Shown: one piece after another, positions 1 through 9,338 of the stretch
How the letters are laid out: each line of letters begins with the position of its first letter
Position numbering within the stretch: position 1 is the first letter of the stretch
NCBI GenBank assembly: GCA_028281465.1
Contig: JANQJV010000222.1
Location: forward strand, 1 to 43,670
Source of the DNA: Azospirillaceae bacterium
Lineage (GTDB): Bacteria; Pseudomonadota; Alphaproteobacteria; Azospirillales; Azospirillaceae
Direction of reading: 5' to 3'
DNA length: 43,670 bases
Notes under the pieces: model-generated
The model's database searches: none
Told to the model about the DNA's origin: nothing
Seen by the model: only the letters and a program-made list of their open reading frames with translations
Position numbers and translations under genes: made by a program

Positions 1-96
1 AAATATAGTAGCAAAAGCAAACTTCGCTGCTATATATGCGCTCGGAAAACTGGACTGTTTCATCCCCGGCAGGTCGGCCGCAAGGCCGGTGAGTGA

Positions 97-1350
97 CTAT
101 CTTTGATCCACGATCATTGACACGACCGTTCGCAACAGAACATTTGCTCCAGCGATGCAATCCTCCCAGGTGCTGTGCTCATCTGGGGCGTGGCTGATCC
201 CTGCGGTGCTGGGAATGAATACCAGGCCGGCTCGGGTGATGGTGGCGAAGCTCTGGGCATCATGGCCAGCGCCACTGGACATGCGGCGGACTCGGTAACC
301 AGCCGCCACCGCAGAACGAAACAAGCAATCCCCCAACACGCAATCCAGACCGATCGGTGCCAATCGACTGATAGGATCAATGACCATATCGAGGCGGTGC
401 CGATCGGCCGCGCGGCCGATAGCGGCCGCCATCTCCGCCGCCAAGGCGTCGAGCACGCCGCCGTCTGGATCGCGCCCGATCAATCCGAATACCACCTGTC
501 CGGGCACGGTATGGACGAACCCCGGTACCACATCGACTCGACCGATGGTGATCCGGCTTTCCGGCCCACCGGCGACGGCGATCACCTCCGGAATGGCATG
601 GGCGGCTTCGACCAGGCCGGCAAAGGCGTCGCGGCGCAGCCCCATGGGTGTGGTGCCGGCATGGTTGGCGGTGCCGGTCAAGGTCACTGTCCAAGTAAAG
701 ACACCGGAGATGGCGGTGACGATGCCAATGGCATCCCCGGCAGCCTCAAGGATCGGGCCCTGCTCAATGTGCAGTTCCAAAAAGCCGCGCAGGGCGCCCA
801 CCGGCAAGGCTGCGTCATTCAACCGCGCAGGGTCAAGCCCCTGGACGCGCAGACGGTCGGTTAGCAACATGCCGTCGTCGTCCCGAGCCCGGGCGAACCA
901 GGTGCGGTCAACCAGACCACACAGCGCCTGCGACCCCAGCATGCCGCCGAACCGCCCTTCCTCTTCCGCCGTGCCGATGACCAAAAGCGGAAATGGCGGC
1001 GTAAGGCCAGCGGTGCGCAGGCCCCGCACAACTTCCAAGGCCGCACAGCAACCGAGCGCCCCATCGAAGACACCGCCACGCGGCACCGTGTCCAGATGTG
1101 AGCCGAGCGCCAGGGCCGGCCCGGTACCACGCCCCCAGCGTGCCAGCACATTCCCGACGGGATCGAGCCAAGCGGTCAGTCCAGCCTCGGCACAGCGGTC
1201 GCGGAACCAGCGCCGGCCGGCCATGTCGGCATCGGAATAACTGCGCCGATCCACACCGGCCTCGTCGGGTCGGCGACCAAGCTCGGCCAGCGCCTCCATA
1301 TCCGCCCGCAGTCGCGCACCGTCGATTGTCGGCATGGGCAACGATGTCAT
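97..1350 (-). CDS. M20-family Zn amidohydrolase (allantoate / N-carbamoyl-L-amino-acid hydrolase type)
   Basis: This is a probable two-zinc cytosolic amidohydrolase that cleaves N-carbamoyl or ureido compounds. Family motifs appear in order: GSHLDTVPRGG with a following DGALG (metal His and Asp), GTAEEEGRFGG (metal and catalytic Glu pair), ELHIEQGP, the dimer-lid motif GTANHAGTTPMG, and a C-terminal SGAGHDAQ carrying a metal His. The 417-residue length is normal for the family. The frame is open further upstream, but the ATG at 1350 overlaps the TGA of the preceding ATPase gene as ATGA, which fixes the start and suggests translational coupling. It is the last gene of the transporter operon, so the imported substrate is probably its substrate or a precursor of it (inference). 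Allantoate amidohydrolase, beta-ureidopropionase and hydantoin-derived carbamoylase cannot be told apart here. Confidence 0.88.
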   Translation of the reverse strand: MTSLPMPTIDGARLRADMEALAELGRRPDEAGVDRRSYSDADMAGRRWFRDRCAEAGLTAWLDPVGNVLARWGRGTGPALALGSHLDTVPRGGVFDGALGCCAALEVVRGLRTAGLTPPFPLLVIGTAEEEGRFGGMLGSQALCGLVDRTWFARARDDDGMLLTDRLRVQGLDPARLNDAALPVGALRGFLELHIEQGPILEAAGDAIGIVTAISGVFTWTVTLTGTANHAGTTPMGLRRDAFAGLVEAAHAIPEVIAVAGGPESRITIGRVDVVPGFVHTVPGQVVFGLIGRDPDGGVLDALAAEMAAAIGRAADRHRLDMVIDPISRLAPIGLDCVLGDCLFRSAVAAGYRVRRMSSGAGHDAQSFATITRAGLVFIPSTAGISHAPDEHSTWEDCIAGANVLLRTVVSMIVDQR

Positions 1351-2162
1351 GGTGTGCAGACACGGATGGCCTGCCGCACCACCGGAACAGCCGCCATGAG
1401 GCTGCGCGTATAGGCGTGTTGCGGCGCACGGAACACCGTGCGGCACGGGCCGGTTTCAACCACGCGACCGTCGCGCATCACCAACACGCGGTCGCACAGC
1501 GCTTCGATCACCGCCAGGTCGTGCGAAATGAAGACGTAGGTCAGGCCGAGCCGGGTTTGCAGGTCGCGCAGCAAGGTGAGCACCTGGGCCTGAATCGACA
1601 CGTCGAGCGCCGACACCGGTTCGTCCAGCACCAGCAGTTCCGGCTCCACCACCAAGGCACGCGCAAGACCGATGCGCTGTGCCTGGCCGCCGGAGAACTC
1701 GTGCGGATACCGCTCCAGGAACTCCGGCCGCAAACCGACCAGGTCTAAAATGCGTGCGACACGGTCCCGCCGCTCGGCTCGGCCTGCGCCCAGCAGCACC
1801 TGGACCGGGCCTTCCAGGATCTGCCGCACGGTTTTGCGCGGGTTGAGCGAACTGACCGGGTCCTGGAACACCATTTGCACAGCACGATGGAAACGAACCG
1901 CCTCGACGCCGGCCAAACCACGCACCGGCCGGCCCGCCACCGACAGGTGGCCGGCGCTCGGCGCGAGCAACCCAACCAGCATGCGGGCCAACGTCGACTT
2001 GCCCGATCCGCTCTCGCCGACCACACCGAGCGTCTCGCCGTGCCGGACCCAAAACGAAACCCCGTCGACGGCCCGCACCACCGGCACACGCCGGCCAAGC
2101 CAGGTTCGCCCGCCGCCAAACAGGCGGACCAACGCGTCCGCCGCCACCAGCACGTCAACCAT
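1347..2162 (-). CDS. dppF: Oligopeptide/dipeptide ABC transporter ATP-binding protein (DppF/OppF type)
   Basis: This is the second ATPase of a peptide/opine/nickel-type importer. It acts on the cytoplasmic face with the permease pair encoded upstream. Visible motifs are Walker [10 protein letters not shown] (about residues 49-57), Q-loop VFQDP, signature FSGGQAQR, Walker [13 protein letters not shown] and switch FISHDL. The product is 271 residues and ends soon after the nucleotide-binding domain, so the usual C-terminal Cys-rich oligopeptide extension is missing. The ATG at 2162 is chosen because GAGG sits 9 nt upstream; the in-frame ATG at 2171 would have that GAGG directly against it. The gene overlaps the end of the upstream permease-ATPase gene by 8 nt and the downstream hydrolase by 4 nt. 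Confidence 0.9.
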   Translation of the reverse strand: MVDVLVAADALVRLFGGGRTWLGRRVPVVRAVDGVSFWVRHGETLGVVGESGSGKSTLARMLVGLLAPSAGHLSVAGRPVRGLAGVEAVRFHRAVQMVFQDPVSSLNPRKTVRQILEGPVQVLLGAGRAERRDRVARILDLVGLRPEFLERYPHEFSGGQAQRIGLARALVVEPELLVLDEPVSALDVSIQAQVLTLLRDLQTRLGLTYVFISHDLAVIEALCDRVLVMRDGRVVETGPCRTVFRAPQHAYTRSLMAAVPVVRQAIRVCTP

Positions 2163-4095
2163 GGAGCCCATCCTCGGCACGCAGGCAGCGCGCCGTCCGC
2201 GCTGGCCCGACCGGCCGCAGAGGCACTGGCGCCTGCCGGCACGCCGCGACCACGCTCGGGCACCGGTCGGCAAAGGCACAGCCCCGTGGTAAACGGTTGA
2301 CCGGTGGTGGCAGCCCGGGAATCGCGTCGAGTGCCCGCTCCGGCTGCCCCAGAACCGGGACGCAGGCAAGCAGACCACGAGTGTACGGATGGCGTGGCGT
2401 TGCAAACACGGCGGCCACGGGTCCGGACTCCACGACCTGACCGGCATACATGACCAGGACACGTGTGCACAGCGTCGCGATGACGCCCAGGTCGTGGGTG
2501 ATGAACAGGAGTGCGGCACCGCTCTGCCGGCGCAAGTCGTTCACGAGGTCGAGGATGCGGGCCTGGGTGGTCACGTCCAAGGCGGTGGTCGGCTCGTCGG
2601 CGATCAGCACATCCGGACGGTTGGCCAAGGCCATGGCGATGACCACACGCTGGCGCTGGCCGCCGGACAGCTCGTGCGGAAACGCGCGCGCTTTCTCCGC
2701 CGGCGCCCGCAACCCGACCCGGTCGAGCCATTCCACGGCCTGCGCCCAGGCGCCCCGGTTGGACAGGCCCTGGTGGCGCTGCACAGTCTCGGCCACCTGT
2801 TCGCCGACCGGCATCAGTGGGTTCAGGGTGGTCAAAGGGTCCTGGAAGATGTACGCGATGCGTCCGCCGCGCAGATCCTGCAGACCCGAGAGCGGCACAT
2901 CGAGCAGGTCGATCGTGCCGTCGAAGCGAATCGAACCGCCGGTGATGCGCCCGGGCGGTGTCGGCACCAGACCAAGCACCGAAAGAGCCGTGACGCTTTT
3001 GCCCGAACCACTCTCGCCGACCACGCCCAGACTGTCGCCGCGGCCGAGCGTGAGGTCGACACCGCTGGCGGCGCGGTAGACCTCGCGACCGATCTCGAAC
3101 TGGGTGTCCAGCCCATGCATAGCCAGGAGCGGTGGGCTTGACCCATGTTCAGACGGGCCGGTCGATGGCAGCGCCCCGGGGCGTCGCTGCGCCGGCATGG
3201 TGGCGGTCCGCGCCACCGGGCGCGACAGCGCGCCCGCCTTCAGGCGTGGATCGAGGATATCGCGCAGCCCGTCGCCGACCAGGTTGATACCGATCACCAG
3301 CACCAAGATCAAAACGCCGGGGACGGCGGCGACATGCGGTGCCGTGACCACGATGCGGCGGCCGTCACCCAACATGGAACCGAGATCGGCTTGCGGCGGC
3401 TGGGCCCCCAGACCCAGGAACGATAAGCCGGCCGTCTCCAGGATCATCCAACCGACCGTGGTCGACATGGTGATGACGATCACCGGCATGACATTGGGCA
3501 GCAGCTCTGAGGTCAGGATGCGGAAGCGGGAGTAGCCGGCCAGACGGGCCGCATCGATGAATTCGCGCCGCACCAGGCTGAGCGTGGCACCGCGCACGGC
3601 ACGGGCGAAGAAGGGAATGTTGACCACCGAGATCGCCAGCAGCGCATTCATCAGACTCGGCCCCAAGGCAGCCACGATGGCCAAAGCCAGCAGCAGATAG
3701 GGAAACGCCATCAGCATGTCGATGCCGCGCATCAGCGCCTGGTCCACCGGACCGCCGACATAGGCCGCGACCAATCCGATACCGCTACCCGCCACCGCCG
3801 CGATGAGCGTTGCCGACAGACCGACGGCGAGGCTGACCCGAGTGCCCCAGATCAAGCGCGACAGCACATCTCGACCAAGCTGGTCGGTGCCCAAGAGCGC
3901 CGTCGGTGATAACGGCGGCTGCAGCCGGTCGGCCGGTGCCGTGAGGTTCGGATCGACCAAGGGCAACCACGGCGCCAAGAGGGCAACCAGGACGATGGCG
4001 GCCACGATGGTCGACCCCAGCACGGCCAGGTGATTGCGGCTCAGCCGAACCCAGATGCTCGGTCGACGCCACGGGCACGCCGGCCTCTCCATCAT
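2155..4095 (-). CDS. Fused ABC permease (DppC type) and ATP-binding protein (DppD type)
   Basis: One uninterrupted 646-residue frame joins two proteins that are usually separate. Residues 1 to about 285 are a DppC-type permease: membrane segments near 25-45, 90-112, 125-145, 150-165, 205-225 and 255-275, with the EAA coupling loop [20 protein letters not shown] near 181-200. A Pro/Ala/Arg-rich linker of about 40 residues follows. From about 325 comes a DppD-type ATPase with Walker A GESGSGKS (360-367), signature LSGGQRQR, Walker [12 protein letters not shown] and a C-terminal Cys cluster (CAFADRC and later Cys) typical of the oligopeptide subfamily. The ATG at 4095 overlaps the TGA of the upstream permease gene as ATGA. 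Permease/ATPase fusions of this family are known in other proteobacteria. I see no stop or in-frame start with a ribosome site between the halves. Confidence 0.9.
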   Translation of the reverse strand: MMERPACPWRRPSIWVRLSRNHLAVLGSTIVAAIVLVALLAPWLPLVDPNLTAPADRLQPPLSPTALLGTDQLGRDVLSRLIWGTRVSLAVGLSATLIAAVAGSGIGLVAAYVGGPVDQALMRGIDMLMAFPYLLLALAIVAALGPSLMNALLAISVVNIPFFARAVRGATLSLVRREFIDAARLAGYSRFRILTSELLPNVMPVIVITMSTTVGWMILETAGLSFLGLGAQPPQADLGSMLGDGRRIVVTAPHVAAVPGVLILVLVIGINLVGDGLRDILDPRLKAGALSRPVARTATMPAQRRPGALPSTGPSEHGSSPPLLAMHGLDTQFEIGREVYRAASGVDLTLGRGDSLGVVGESGSGKSVTALSVLGLVPTPPGRITGGSIRFDGTIDLLDVPLSGLQDLRGGRIAYIFQDPLTTLNPLMPVGEQVAETVQRHQGLSNRGAWAQAVEWLDRVGLRAPAEKARAFPHELSGGQRQRVVIAMALANRPDVLIADEPTTALDVTTQARILDLVNDLRRQSGAALLFITHDLGVIATLCTRVLVMYAGQVVESGPVAAVFATPRHPYTRGLLACVPVLGQPERALDAIPGLPPPVNRLPRGCAFADRCPSVVAACRQAPVPLRPVGPARTARCLRAEDGLHG

Positions 4096-5048
4096 CGGCG
4101 CACCGTGCGCAATCGTGGGTCGAGCGCCACCTGCACCACATCGGTGACAAGATTGATCGACACGAAGCTGGCTGCCACCACGAGCACGCCGCCCTGCACC
4201 AGAAGGATGTCGCGCATCGAGATCGCCGTCACCAGCATGCGGCCGATGCCCGGCCACTGGAACACCGTTTCGACGTAGACCGCGCCACCGAGCACGAAGC
4301 CGGCTTGGATGCCGATCACCGGAATGACGTTCACCAAGGCATTGCGAAAGGCGTGCCGGCCGATCACCGCCGACTCGCGCAACCCCTTGGCCCGCGCCGT
4401 CCGCACGTAGTCCTGGCGCAACACCTCGAGCATGTTGAGGCGCGTGAGACGGGCGATCACGCCGGTGGCCACCACCGCCAGAGTGACCGCCGGCAAGGCC
4501 AGGTGATGCAACAAATCGAGCACGCCGCCGCCGCCGAACAAGGCATACATGCCGCCGGTCGGGAACCAGCCGAGACCGACCGAGAACCACAGGATCAGCA
4601 TAATGCCGAGAAAGAACGACGGTGTGGAAATGCCGATCAGCACCAACAGCGTGAGAACCCGGTCGGTCCAGCCATACTGCCGCACGGCAGCCGCCACGCC
4701 GGCAACCACGCCGAACAGCGAACACAAGGCGAGCGATGCCAGGGCCAAGATCAACGTCGGACCGAACCGATCCGCCACCTCATCCACCACCGGTCGGTTG
4801 AGAGAATACGATCGCCCCAGGTCGCCCTGCAGCACGCCGGCGAGCCAGGTGCCGAATTGGACCGGCAGGGGCTGGTCCAGGCCGAGATCGCGATTGATCC
4901 GAGCCACGTTCTCCGGCGTGGCGTAGGCGCCCAGGATCGCCATCGCCGGGTCGCCGGGTATCAGCGAGATGATCAGGAAGACGATGACCGAGATGCCGAA
5001 CAACACCGGCACCGCGAGCAACAATCGCTTGGCGACGTAAGACAGCAT
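4092..5048 (-). CDS. dppB: ABC transporter permease, DppB type
   Basis: This is an inner-membrane permease of the peptide/nickel importer family, 318 residues, matching the usual DppB length. The N-terminus ([26 protein letters not shown]) carries the first transmembrane helix. The periplasmic loop has the family sequence [10 protein letters not shown] followed by [16 protein letters not shown]. Five further hydrophobic segments follow, with the EAA loop [20 protein letters not shown] near 235. The family C-terminus DPRLR is present. It pairs with the DppC half of the next gene and is translationally coupled to it through ATGA. A 51-nt gap separates it from the binding-protein gene upstream. 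Confidence 0.92.
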   Translation of the reverse strand: MLSYVAKRLLLAVPVLFGISVIVFLIISLIPGDPAMAILGAYATPENVARINRDLGLDQPLPVQFGTWLAGVLQGDLGRSYSLNRPVVDEVADRFGPTLILALASLALCSLFGVVAGVAAAVRQYGWTDRVLTLLVLIGISTPSFFLGIMLILWFSVGLGWFPTGGMYALFGGGGVLDLLHHLALPAVTLAVVATGVIARLTRLNMLEVLRQDYVRTARAKGLRESAVIGRHAFRNALVNVIPVIGIQAGFVLGGAVYVETVFQWPGIGRMLVTAISMRDILLVQGGVLVVAASFVSINLVTDVVQVALDPRLRTVRR

Positions 5049-5099
5049 GGCGGGTCGGCCGCACGCCCGGCACGCCGGAGCGTCAGGCCACTCCTGGGG

Positions 5100-6677
5100 T
5101 CAGCGCTTCGACACGCCGTCGAGCTCCAAGAGGAAACTCGGCTGCAATTGGAAGTTCTGAACGGCCCTCGTGGTTGCGGCATTCTGTTTCCAACTGGCGA
5201 CGAAAGCCCAGGGCGCATCCGCGTACACGATCGCTTGCATTTCCCGGTACAGCCGGGCCCGTTCGGTCTGGTCGGTGCTGCGTCGGGCCGCCTCCAGGAG
5301 ACGGTCCACCTCCGGGTTGCTGTAGTAGCCGGAGTTGAAGCCGCCCTGCTCGGGCATGGCTTCGGTGCGCAGCGTCAAATAGGGCAAAGTGTCCGGATCA
5401 TTGGTCATCCAGGCCATCTGCGCCATGCCGGCCTTGCCGGCGAGCCCAGGATTGACCACGTTTAAGAAAGTGTTCCACTCATATGTTTCGATCCGTGCAG
5501 TGATTCCGACCTGGGCCAGATCGGCCTGGATCGCCGTGCCCATGGCCACCGGGTCAAGCATGCCCGAGCCGCCTTCAGTGACATAGAATACCACCTCGGC
5601 ACCGTCGCCATAGCCGGCTTCAGTGATCAATGCGCGCGCCCGCTCCGGATCATAGGCATACGGCGCGAGCTCGGCGTTGTATGCCCATTCAAAGGCCGCG
5701 GGCATTGGCCCAGTGGCCACCGTCGCCGTTCCTTGCAGCACGTCCTCGACCAGGCTCCACCGGTTGATGGCGTGGTTCACTGCGCGGCGCATGCGTACGT
5801 CGTCGAACGGTGGTTCGCGCAGGTTGAGGATCAGGAACCACAGGTGCGGTCCAGCCTGCTCGTACACTGCGAATCTCGGATCGTCGCGGAACAACGCGAC
5901 GGTGTCCGGCGGCACTTCCACCATGATGTCGATATTGCCCGACAGCATTTCCGACAAACGGGCGTTGGCATCGGTGATCGGCCGGAACACGATGCCGGAA
6001 AGCGATGGGGCGCCATCCCAGTAGTCCGGATTGCGCTCAACGGCCACCTGGCGGTTGGTCTCCCACAGCCGGAAGCGGAATGGACCCGTGCCGGACGGTG
6101 CCCGCCCGTAGTCGACGCCATGCGCCTGCACGGCAGCCGGCGAAACCAGAAGGCCGGTCGGATAGGCCAGGTTGGACAGAAATGGCGCGTACGGTTCGCG
6201 CAGCGTGAAACGTACGGTAAGATCATCGAGCACCTCGGTGCTCTTGACGGCGCTGAAGAAGAACGCCAATGGAAACGGCCCGGTGTCGTGGTGCGGATGG
6301 CTGTCGTCCAACATACGGTCGAAGTTAAACTTGACCGCGTCGGCATTGAACGGCGTGCCATCGTGAAACGTGACACCAGCGCGGAGGCGGAAGGTGTACA
6401 CCGTTCCATCGTCACTAATCCGCCAGCTTTGAGCCAGGGCGGGTTCAACCTCGAGCGTACCGGACCGATACCGAACCAGACCATCGTAAAGATTGACCAG
6501 GATTCGGAAGTCGTTGACCGCGGTGACGGCATGCGGATCCATGGATTTCGGTTCGGCAATCTGGCCGACCACCAGAATATCTGTTGGAATCTGCGCCGGC
6601 GCCGGAGCAGACACGATCACGGTGGCAAGCACCGCGACCAAGGCCAGGGCGCGAACGCCAGGCAAACAATGGAGCAT
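5100..6677 (-). CDS. Periplasmic solute-binding protein of a peptide-type ABC importer (SBP family 5)
   Basis: This periplasmic substrate-binding protein delivers ligand to the DppB/DppCD/DppF importer encoded immediately downstream. A Sec signal peptide is clear (residues 1 to about 28, hydrophobic core ALALVAVLATVIV, cleavage after APAPAQ). The mature protein opens with the family pattern AEPKSMDPHAVT...LYDGLVRY and contains TVYTFRLRAGVTFHDGTPFNADAVKFNFDR, the family 5 signature region. The length of 525 residues is standard. The ATG at 6677 is chosen over the upstream one because of the signal peptide and a strong GGAGGAGG about 5 nt upstream. It is the first gene of the five-gene operon. 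Family 5 proteins bind peptides, opines, nickel, glutathione and others, so the ligand cannot be stated. Confidence 0.92.
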   Translation of the reverse strand: MLHCLPGVRALALVAVLATVIVSAPAPAQIPTDILVVGQIAEPKSMDPHAVTAVNDFRILVNLYDGLVRYRSGTLEVEPALAQSWRISDDGTVYTFRLRAGVTFHDGTPFNADAVKFNFDRMLDDSHPHHDTGPFPLAFFFSAVKSTEVLDDLTVRFTLREPYAPFLSNLAYPTGLLVSPAAVQAHGVDYGRAPSGTGPFRFRLWETNRQVAVERNPDYWDGAPSLSGIVFRPITDANARLSEMLSGNIDIMVEVPPDTVALFRDDPRFAVYEQAGPHLWFLILNLREPPFDDVRMRRAVNHAINRWSLVEDVLQGTATVATGPMPAAFEWAYNAELAPYAYDPERARALITEAGYGDGAEVVFYVTEGGSGMLDPVAMGTAIQADLAQVGITARIETYEWNTFLNVVNPGLAGKAGMAQMAWMTNDPDTLPYLTLRTEAMPEQGGFNSGYYSNPEVDRLLEAARRSTDQTERARLYREMQAIVYADAPWAFVASWKQNAATTRAVQNFQLQPSFLLELDGVSKR

Positions 6678-6849
6678 GGGGCCTCCTCCCGCTACGCCAA
6701 GGGCTTCGTGGACGGCGCGGCTTGACCGTCGAGGCGGCAGGCCGCCTGGCGGTCCGCCCATCCGCATTCAGGACCTCGGGCACCGTACACAAAGCGACGA
6801 CAGTTTCAGATGGTCTGCGCGCTGTCAACGCGCCTTTCATCGGGTGCAA

Positions 6850-7440
6850 TCAGAGCCGGGCGGTACGCACGTCCACCAGCAAGGCTTGGGTCACGTGGTT
6901 CCGGCCGATCACGGCGCGGGCGATTTCGGTCACTTTGTTACGTGCCGATTTCAATTCTGCCGGCGTCCTCGGCGCACCATGCGGGCCAAACCGATTGACG
7001 TTGAACTCGGTTAGAAGCCGATCGCGCAAGCGCGGCGCCAAAGCTTCCGTCCGCCGGACGGAGTCCTCACCGCGCACCTGTAGAACAATGGACAGGACGA
7101 TGGCGCCGGCCATGCGGCCTTGTTCATCGATCAACGGCAGATCCAGCGGATGCAAACGAACGTACCGCGGGGGGGTGTCTGACTCCGGCAATGCACCGCT
7201 CGATGTGGCCACCCAGAAACCAGCGCTGATACCCAGGCAAAAGGCGCATGCGATGGACAGCACAATCGCGAACAGACCAGGCAGCCGCCCTCGTTCCCGA
7301 ACCACCGTTTGGGCCGGCGGCTGGCCCACCACCCCGCCCGACGCCTTGTCCGGCGCAGCCGCCAAGGGACTGCGCGTCCGCTCCAACGGGCGGGACGTGA
7401 CCGAGGCAAGGGGTTGGGATCTGCGGAGCTTGGACTTCAT
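6850..7440 (-). CDS. Small single-span membrane protein, FliL-like
   Basis: This 196-residue protein has a basic, disordered N-terminus (1-50), one transmembrane helix near 52-75 (GLFAIVLSIACAFCLGISAGFWV), and a C-terminal extracytoplasmic domain. The segment PPRYVRLHPLDLPLIDEQGRMAGAIVLSIVLQVRGED, followed by PRLRDRLLTEF, resembles the FliL layout: a hydrophobic strand after a proline-led entry, then an alternating beta strand, then a charged helix. FliL is the stator-associated protein of the flagellar basal body. No other flagellar gene is in the window, so this may be an orphan FliL-like protein with another role. The ATG at 7440 has GAGG only 2 nt upstream, which is tight. It is transcribed away from the transglycosylase gene at 7812. 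Confidence 0.6.
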   Translation of the reverse strand: MKSKLRRSQPLASVTSRPLERTRSPLAAAPDKASGGVVGQPPAQTVVRERGRLPGLFAIVLSIACAFCLGISAGFWVATSSGALPESDTPPRYVRLHPLDLPLIDEQGRMAGAIVLSIVLQVRGEDSVRRTEALAPRLRDRLLTEFNVNRFGPHGAPRTPAELKSARNKVTEIARAVIGRNHVTQALLVDVRTARL

Positions 7441-7811
7441 AGCCTCAATCCCCGACGCCGGTGGCTAGAACCTTCTGAAATATATGGGTGTTCACTACTT
7501 CGACCACTCTCCCTCGGCACCGGGCTGCCAGAACCCGCGCCTTTCTTCTGCCAGCCGTGTGATTTCGGACTCAGGAGAACACAGCCACAACGGCGCTGCC
7601 GGATTCGAGGCAAAATGACGGCGCCGCCGCAATGACGACAGATTTTGTATCTCGACTTCGATCAAAGGCTGACTCACTGCTGGTACTATAGCACAGGCCA
7701 ACCGAACACGCGACGCATTCATAATGTCGCGCTCGACCGAATTTGGCTTGTGATCGCTGAGTCGGGCCATCATACTCCCGCCCATCATGGGTGTTGCTTG
7801 TGGGATGATGC
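7441..7811. other. Divergent intergenic region, possible small ORF
   Basis: This 371-nt gap lies between the divergently transcribed FliL-like gene and the transglycosylase gene, so it should hold both promoters. I could not fix a convincing -35/-10 pair. A minus-strand frame (start 7770, stop 7495, 91 residues, beginning MARLSDHK) is open through much of it. Its third codon positions are clearly less GC-rich than those of the surrounding genes, and it matches no family I recognise. It is either a spurious frame or a recently acquired small gene. Confidence 0.3.
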
Positions 7812-9209
7812 ATGTCCACCCCGGTGTCATGGCAGAAACCGGTCCCAACGCCGGAGACGGGGTCTTTGGATCGTGGACACGCCGTTCACCCATCACCGGC
7901 GTCGTCGAGCACGTTCTCCACATTCCTTTGGCATCTGGATGCCGTCGCCACCGCCCTGCCCACTAAGACCGAGACGGCCCCGCCCAGTCGAGCAGCGCCG
8001 CCACCGGCGGTCGACACACCGAAACCGGCAGAACCCGTGTTGACGCTGGCCCAGGAACAGCGCGGGGCGGAGCCGCACCGCCGAACCGATCAGCTTCCCT
8101 ATCCGAATACCAAGCCATCCCGGCTGTTCGATGCATCGGGGAAGCCATACATGCCACCATGGCCAGAGGTCAAGCCTCCCCCGGCTCCCGCAGCAGCGGT
8201 CCCAATACCAAGGGCTCGGCCCGCCTTGGTCGTGGCAGCGGACGGCAGTATCACGGCACCGCCACACCCCACACCGAAACCGGCTGCAACGGGCCTGGCC
8301 ATGGCCACCGATGCGCGGTCGCAGACGCAGCCAGTACCGCAGACTGGGGGCGGGGCTTTGGCCCAGACACCAATCCCTGCGCCCAAACCGGCCTTGGCCG
8401 GAGCCGACCAACCACTGTCATACCGCGCAGCCGCGGTCGGCGCGGCGACCGAACCGGGCCGGATCCCGCTGCCTCCGGCCAAACCCATGGTGATAGGACA
8501 GGTCGCCGAACGGTCACAGCTTCCGGAGCCCAAACCAGAGCCACCGCCCCGGCCTGCCGGAACCAATGATGCGGATGGCGTGTTTCGCGAGTATATGGAG
8601 GTGGCTCGCCTGGTTTCACGCATCGCCGGCGTATCGCCGGCCGAGATCATTGCCAAAGCGGCACGTGAAAGTAGCTTCAACGCCACGGCCCGCAGCCAAA
8701 CCAGCTCTGCTGCCGGCCCCTTCCAATTCATCGAGCGTACCTGGCTCGACATGGTGCGTCGGCACGGTCCCACCATGGGCTTGGTCGAGGAAGCACGCCA
8801 GGTTGAACTGCGGCGTGGTACCCCAGTTGTGGTCGATGCCGACATGCGCGACCATATCCTCGACCTTCGCTTCGACATCAAGATCTCCGCCGGCATGGCG
8901 GCCCGGTATCTGGATGAAGCCGGCAGCGAATTGGGCCGGCTGATCCGCCGACGCCCCGACACGACAGAACGCCACATGGCCTATTTCCTCGGGCCAGGCG
9001 GCGCCGCCAAGCTGATCGGTGCAGCACAGAGCAACCCCGGCGGATCGGCCGCAAAGCTGATGCCGGAGGCGGCCAAGGCCAACCAGCCGCTGTTTTATCA
9101 AGACGGACGGCCGCTCACCAACAGCGGTGCCCTCACCAAAATCACCCACTTCTTGAACCGCGATATCCGGCACTACACAGAGATGACCGGCCTGAGTGCC
9201 GGGGGGTGA
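7812..9209 (+). CDS. Lytic transglycosylase-like protein with long proline-rich N-terminal region
   Basis: This 465-residue protein ends in a lysozyme-like/SLT transglycosylase domain that would cut peptidoglycan glycan strands. The domain starts near residue 262 (VARLVSRIAGVSPAEIIAKAARESSFN). Glu286 in RESSF is the expected catalytic acid, followed by SSAAGPFQFIERTW, the usual second motif. Residues 30-255 are low complexity and proline-rich, with recurring P-x-P-x-x-K/R-P elements. No signal peptide or N-terminal membrane helix is visible, which is odd for a periplasmic enzyme. The ATG at 7812 has only a weak GGGA upstream; no better in-frame start with a leader is evident. Related proteins occur among alphaproteobacterial hypothetical transglycosylases. 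The target, cell wall or an assembly site for an envelope machine, is unknown. Confidence 0.72.
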   Translation: MSTPVSWQKPVPTPETGSLDRGHAVHPSPASSSTFSTFLWHLDAVATALPTKTETAPPSRAAPPPAVDTPKPAEPVLTLAQEQRGAEPHRRTDQLPYPNTKPSRLFDASGKPYMPPWPEVKPPPAPAAAVPIPRARPALVVAADGSITAPPHPTPKPAATGLAMATDARSQTQPVPQTGGGALAQTPIPAPKPALAGADQPLSYRAAAVGAATEPGRIPLPPAKPMVIGQVAERSQLPEPKPEPPPRPAGTNDADGVFREYMEVARLVSRIAGVSPAEIIAKAARESSFNATARSQTSSAAGPFQFIERTWLDMVRRHGPTMGLVEEARQVELRRGTPVVVDADMRDHILDLRFDIKISAGMAARYLDEAGSELGRLIRRRPDTTERHMAYFLGPGGAAKLIGAAQSNPGGSAAKLMPEAAKANQPLFYQDGRPLTNSGALTKITHFLNRDIRHYTEMTGLSAGG

Positions 9210-9319
9210 CCCGTTCGGCCCTGCCGAATACACGGGTCGCGGCATCGCAGACCGGTCCCGCGTGCATGGCTGGAGCCGCCGGACGGCTCGCCAGCCGCTT
9301 CGGCGCATGCTAGACGACA

Positions 9320-9338
9320 TGGATGCATGATGCATCCA
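9320..9338. repeat. 19-bp palindrome over the rarD start codon
   Basis: TGGATGCATGATGCATCCA is a perfect inverted repeat of 9-bp arms around one central base. It covers the ATG at 9323 and the first codons of the rarD-like gene. It could be an operator or a translation-blocking hairpin, or chance. Confidence 0.4.

Noticed and set aside
1..96. AT-rich inverted repeat (arms 3-12 and 26-35) and GGCC-rich hairpin after the hydrolase gene as a terminator or attachment site
   Set aside because: Short arms with a mismatch, no T-run after the GC-rich stem, and no tRNA or integrase nearby; too weak to call.
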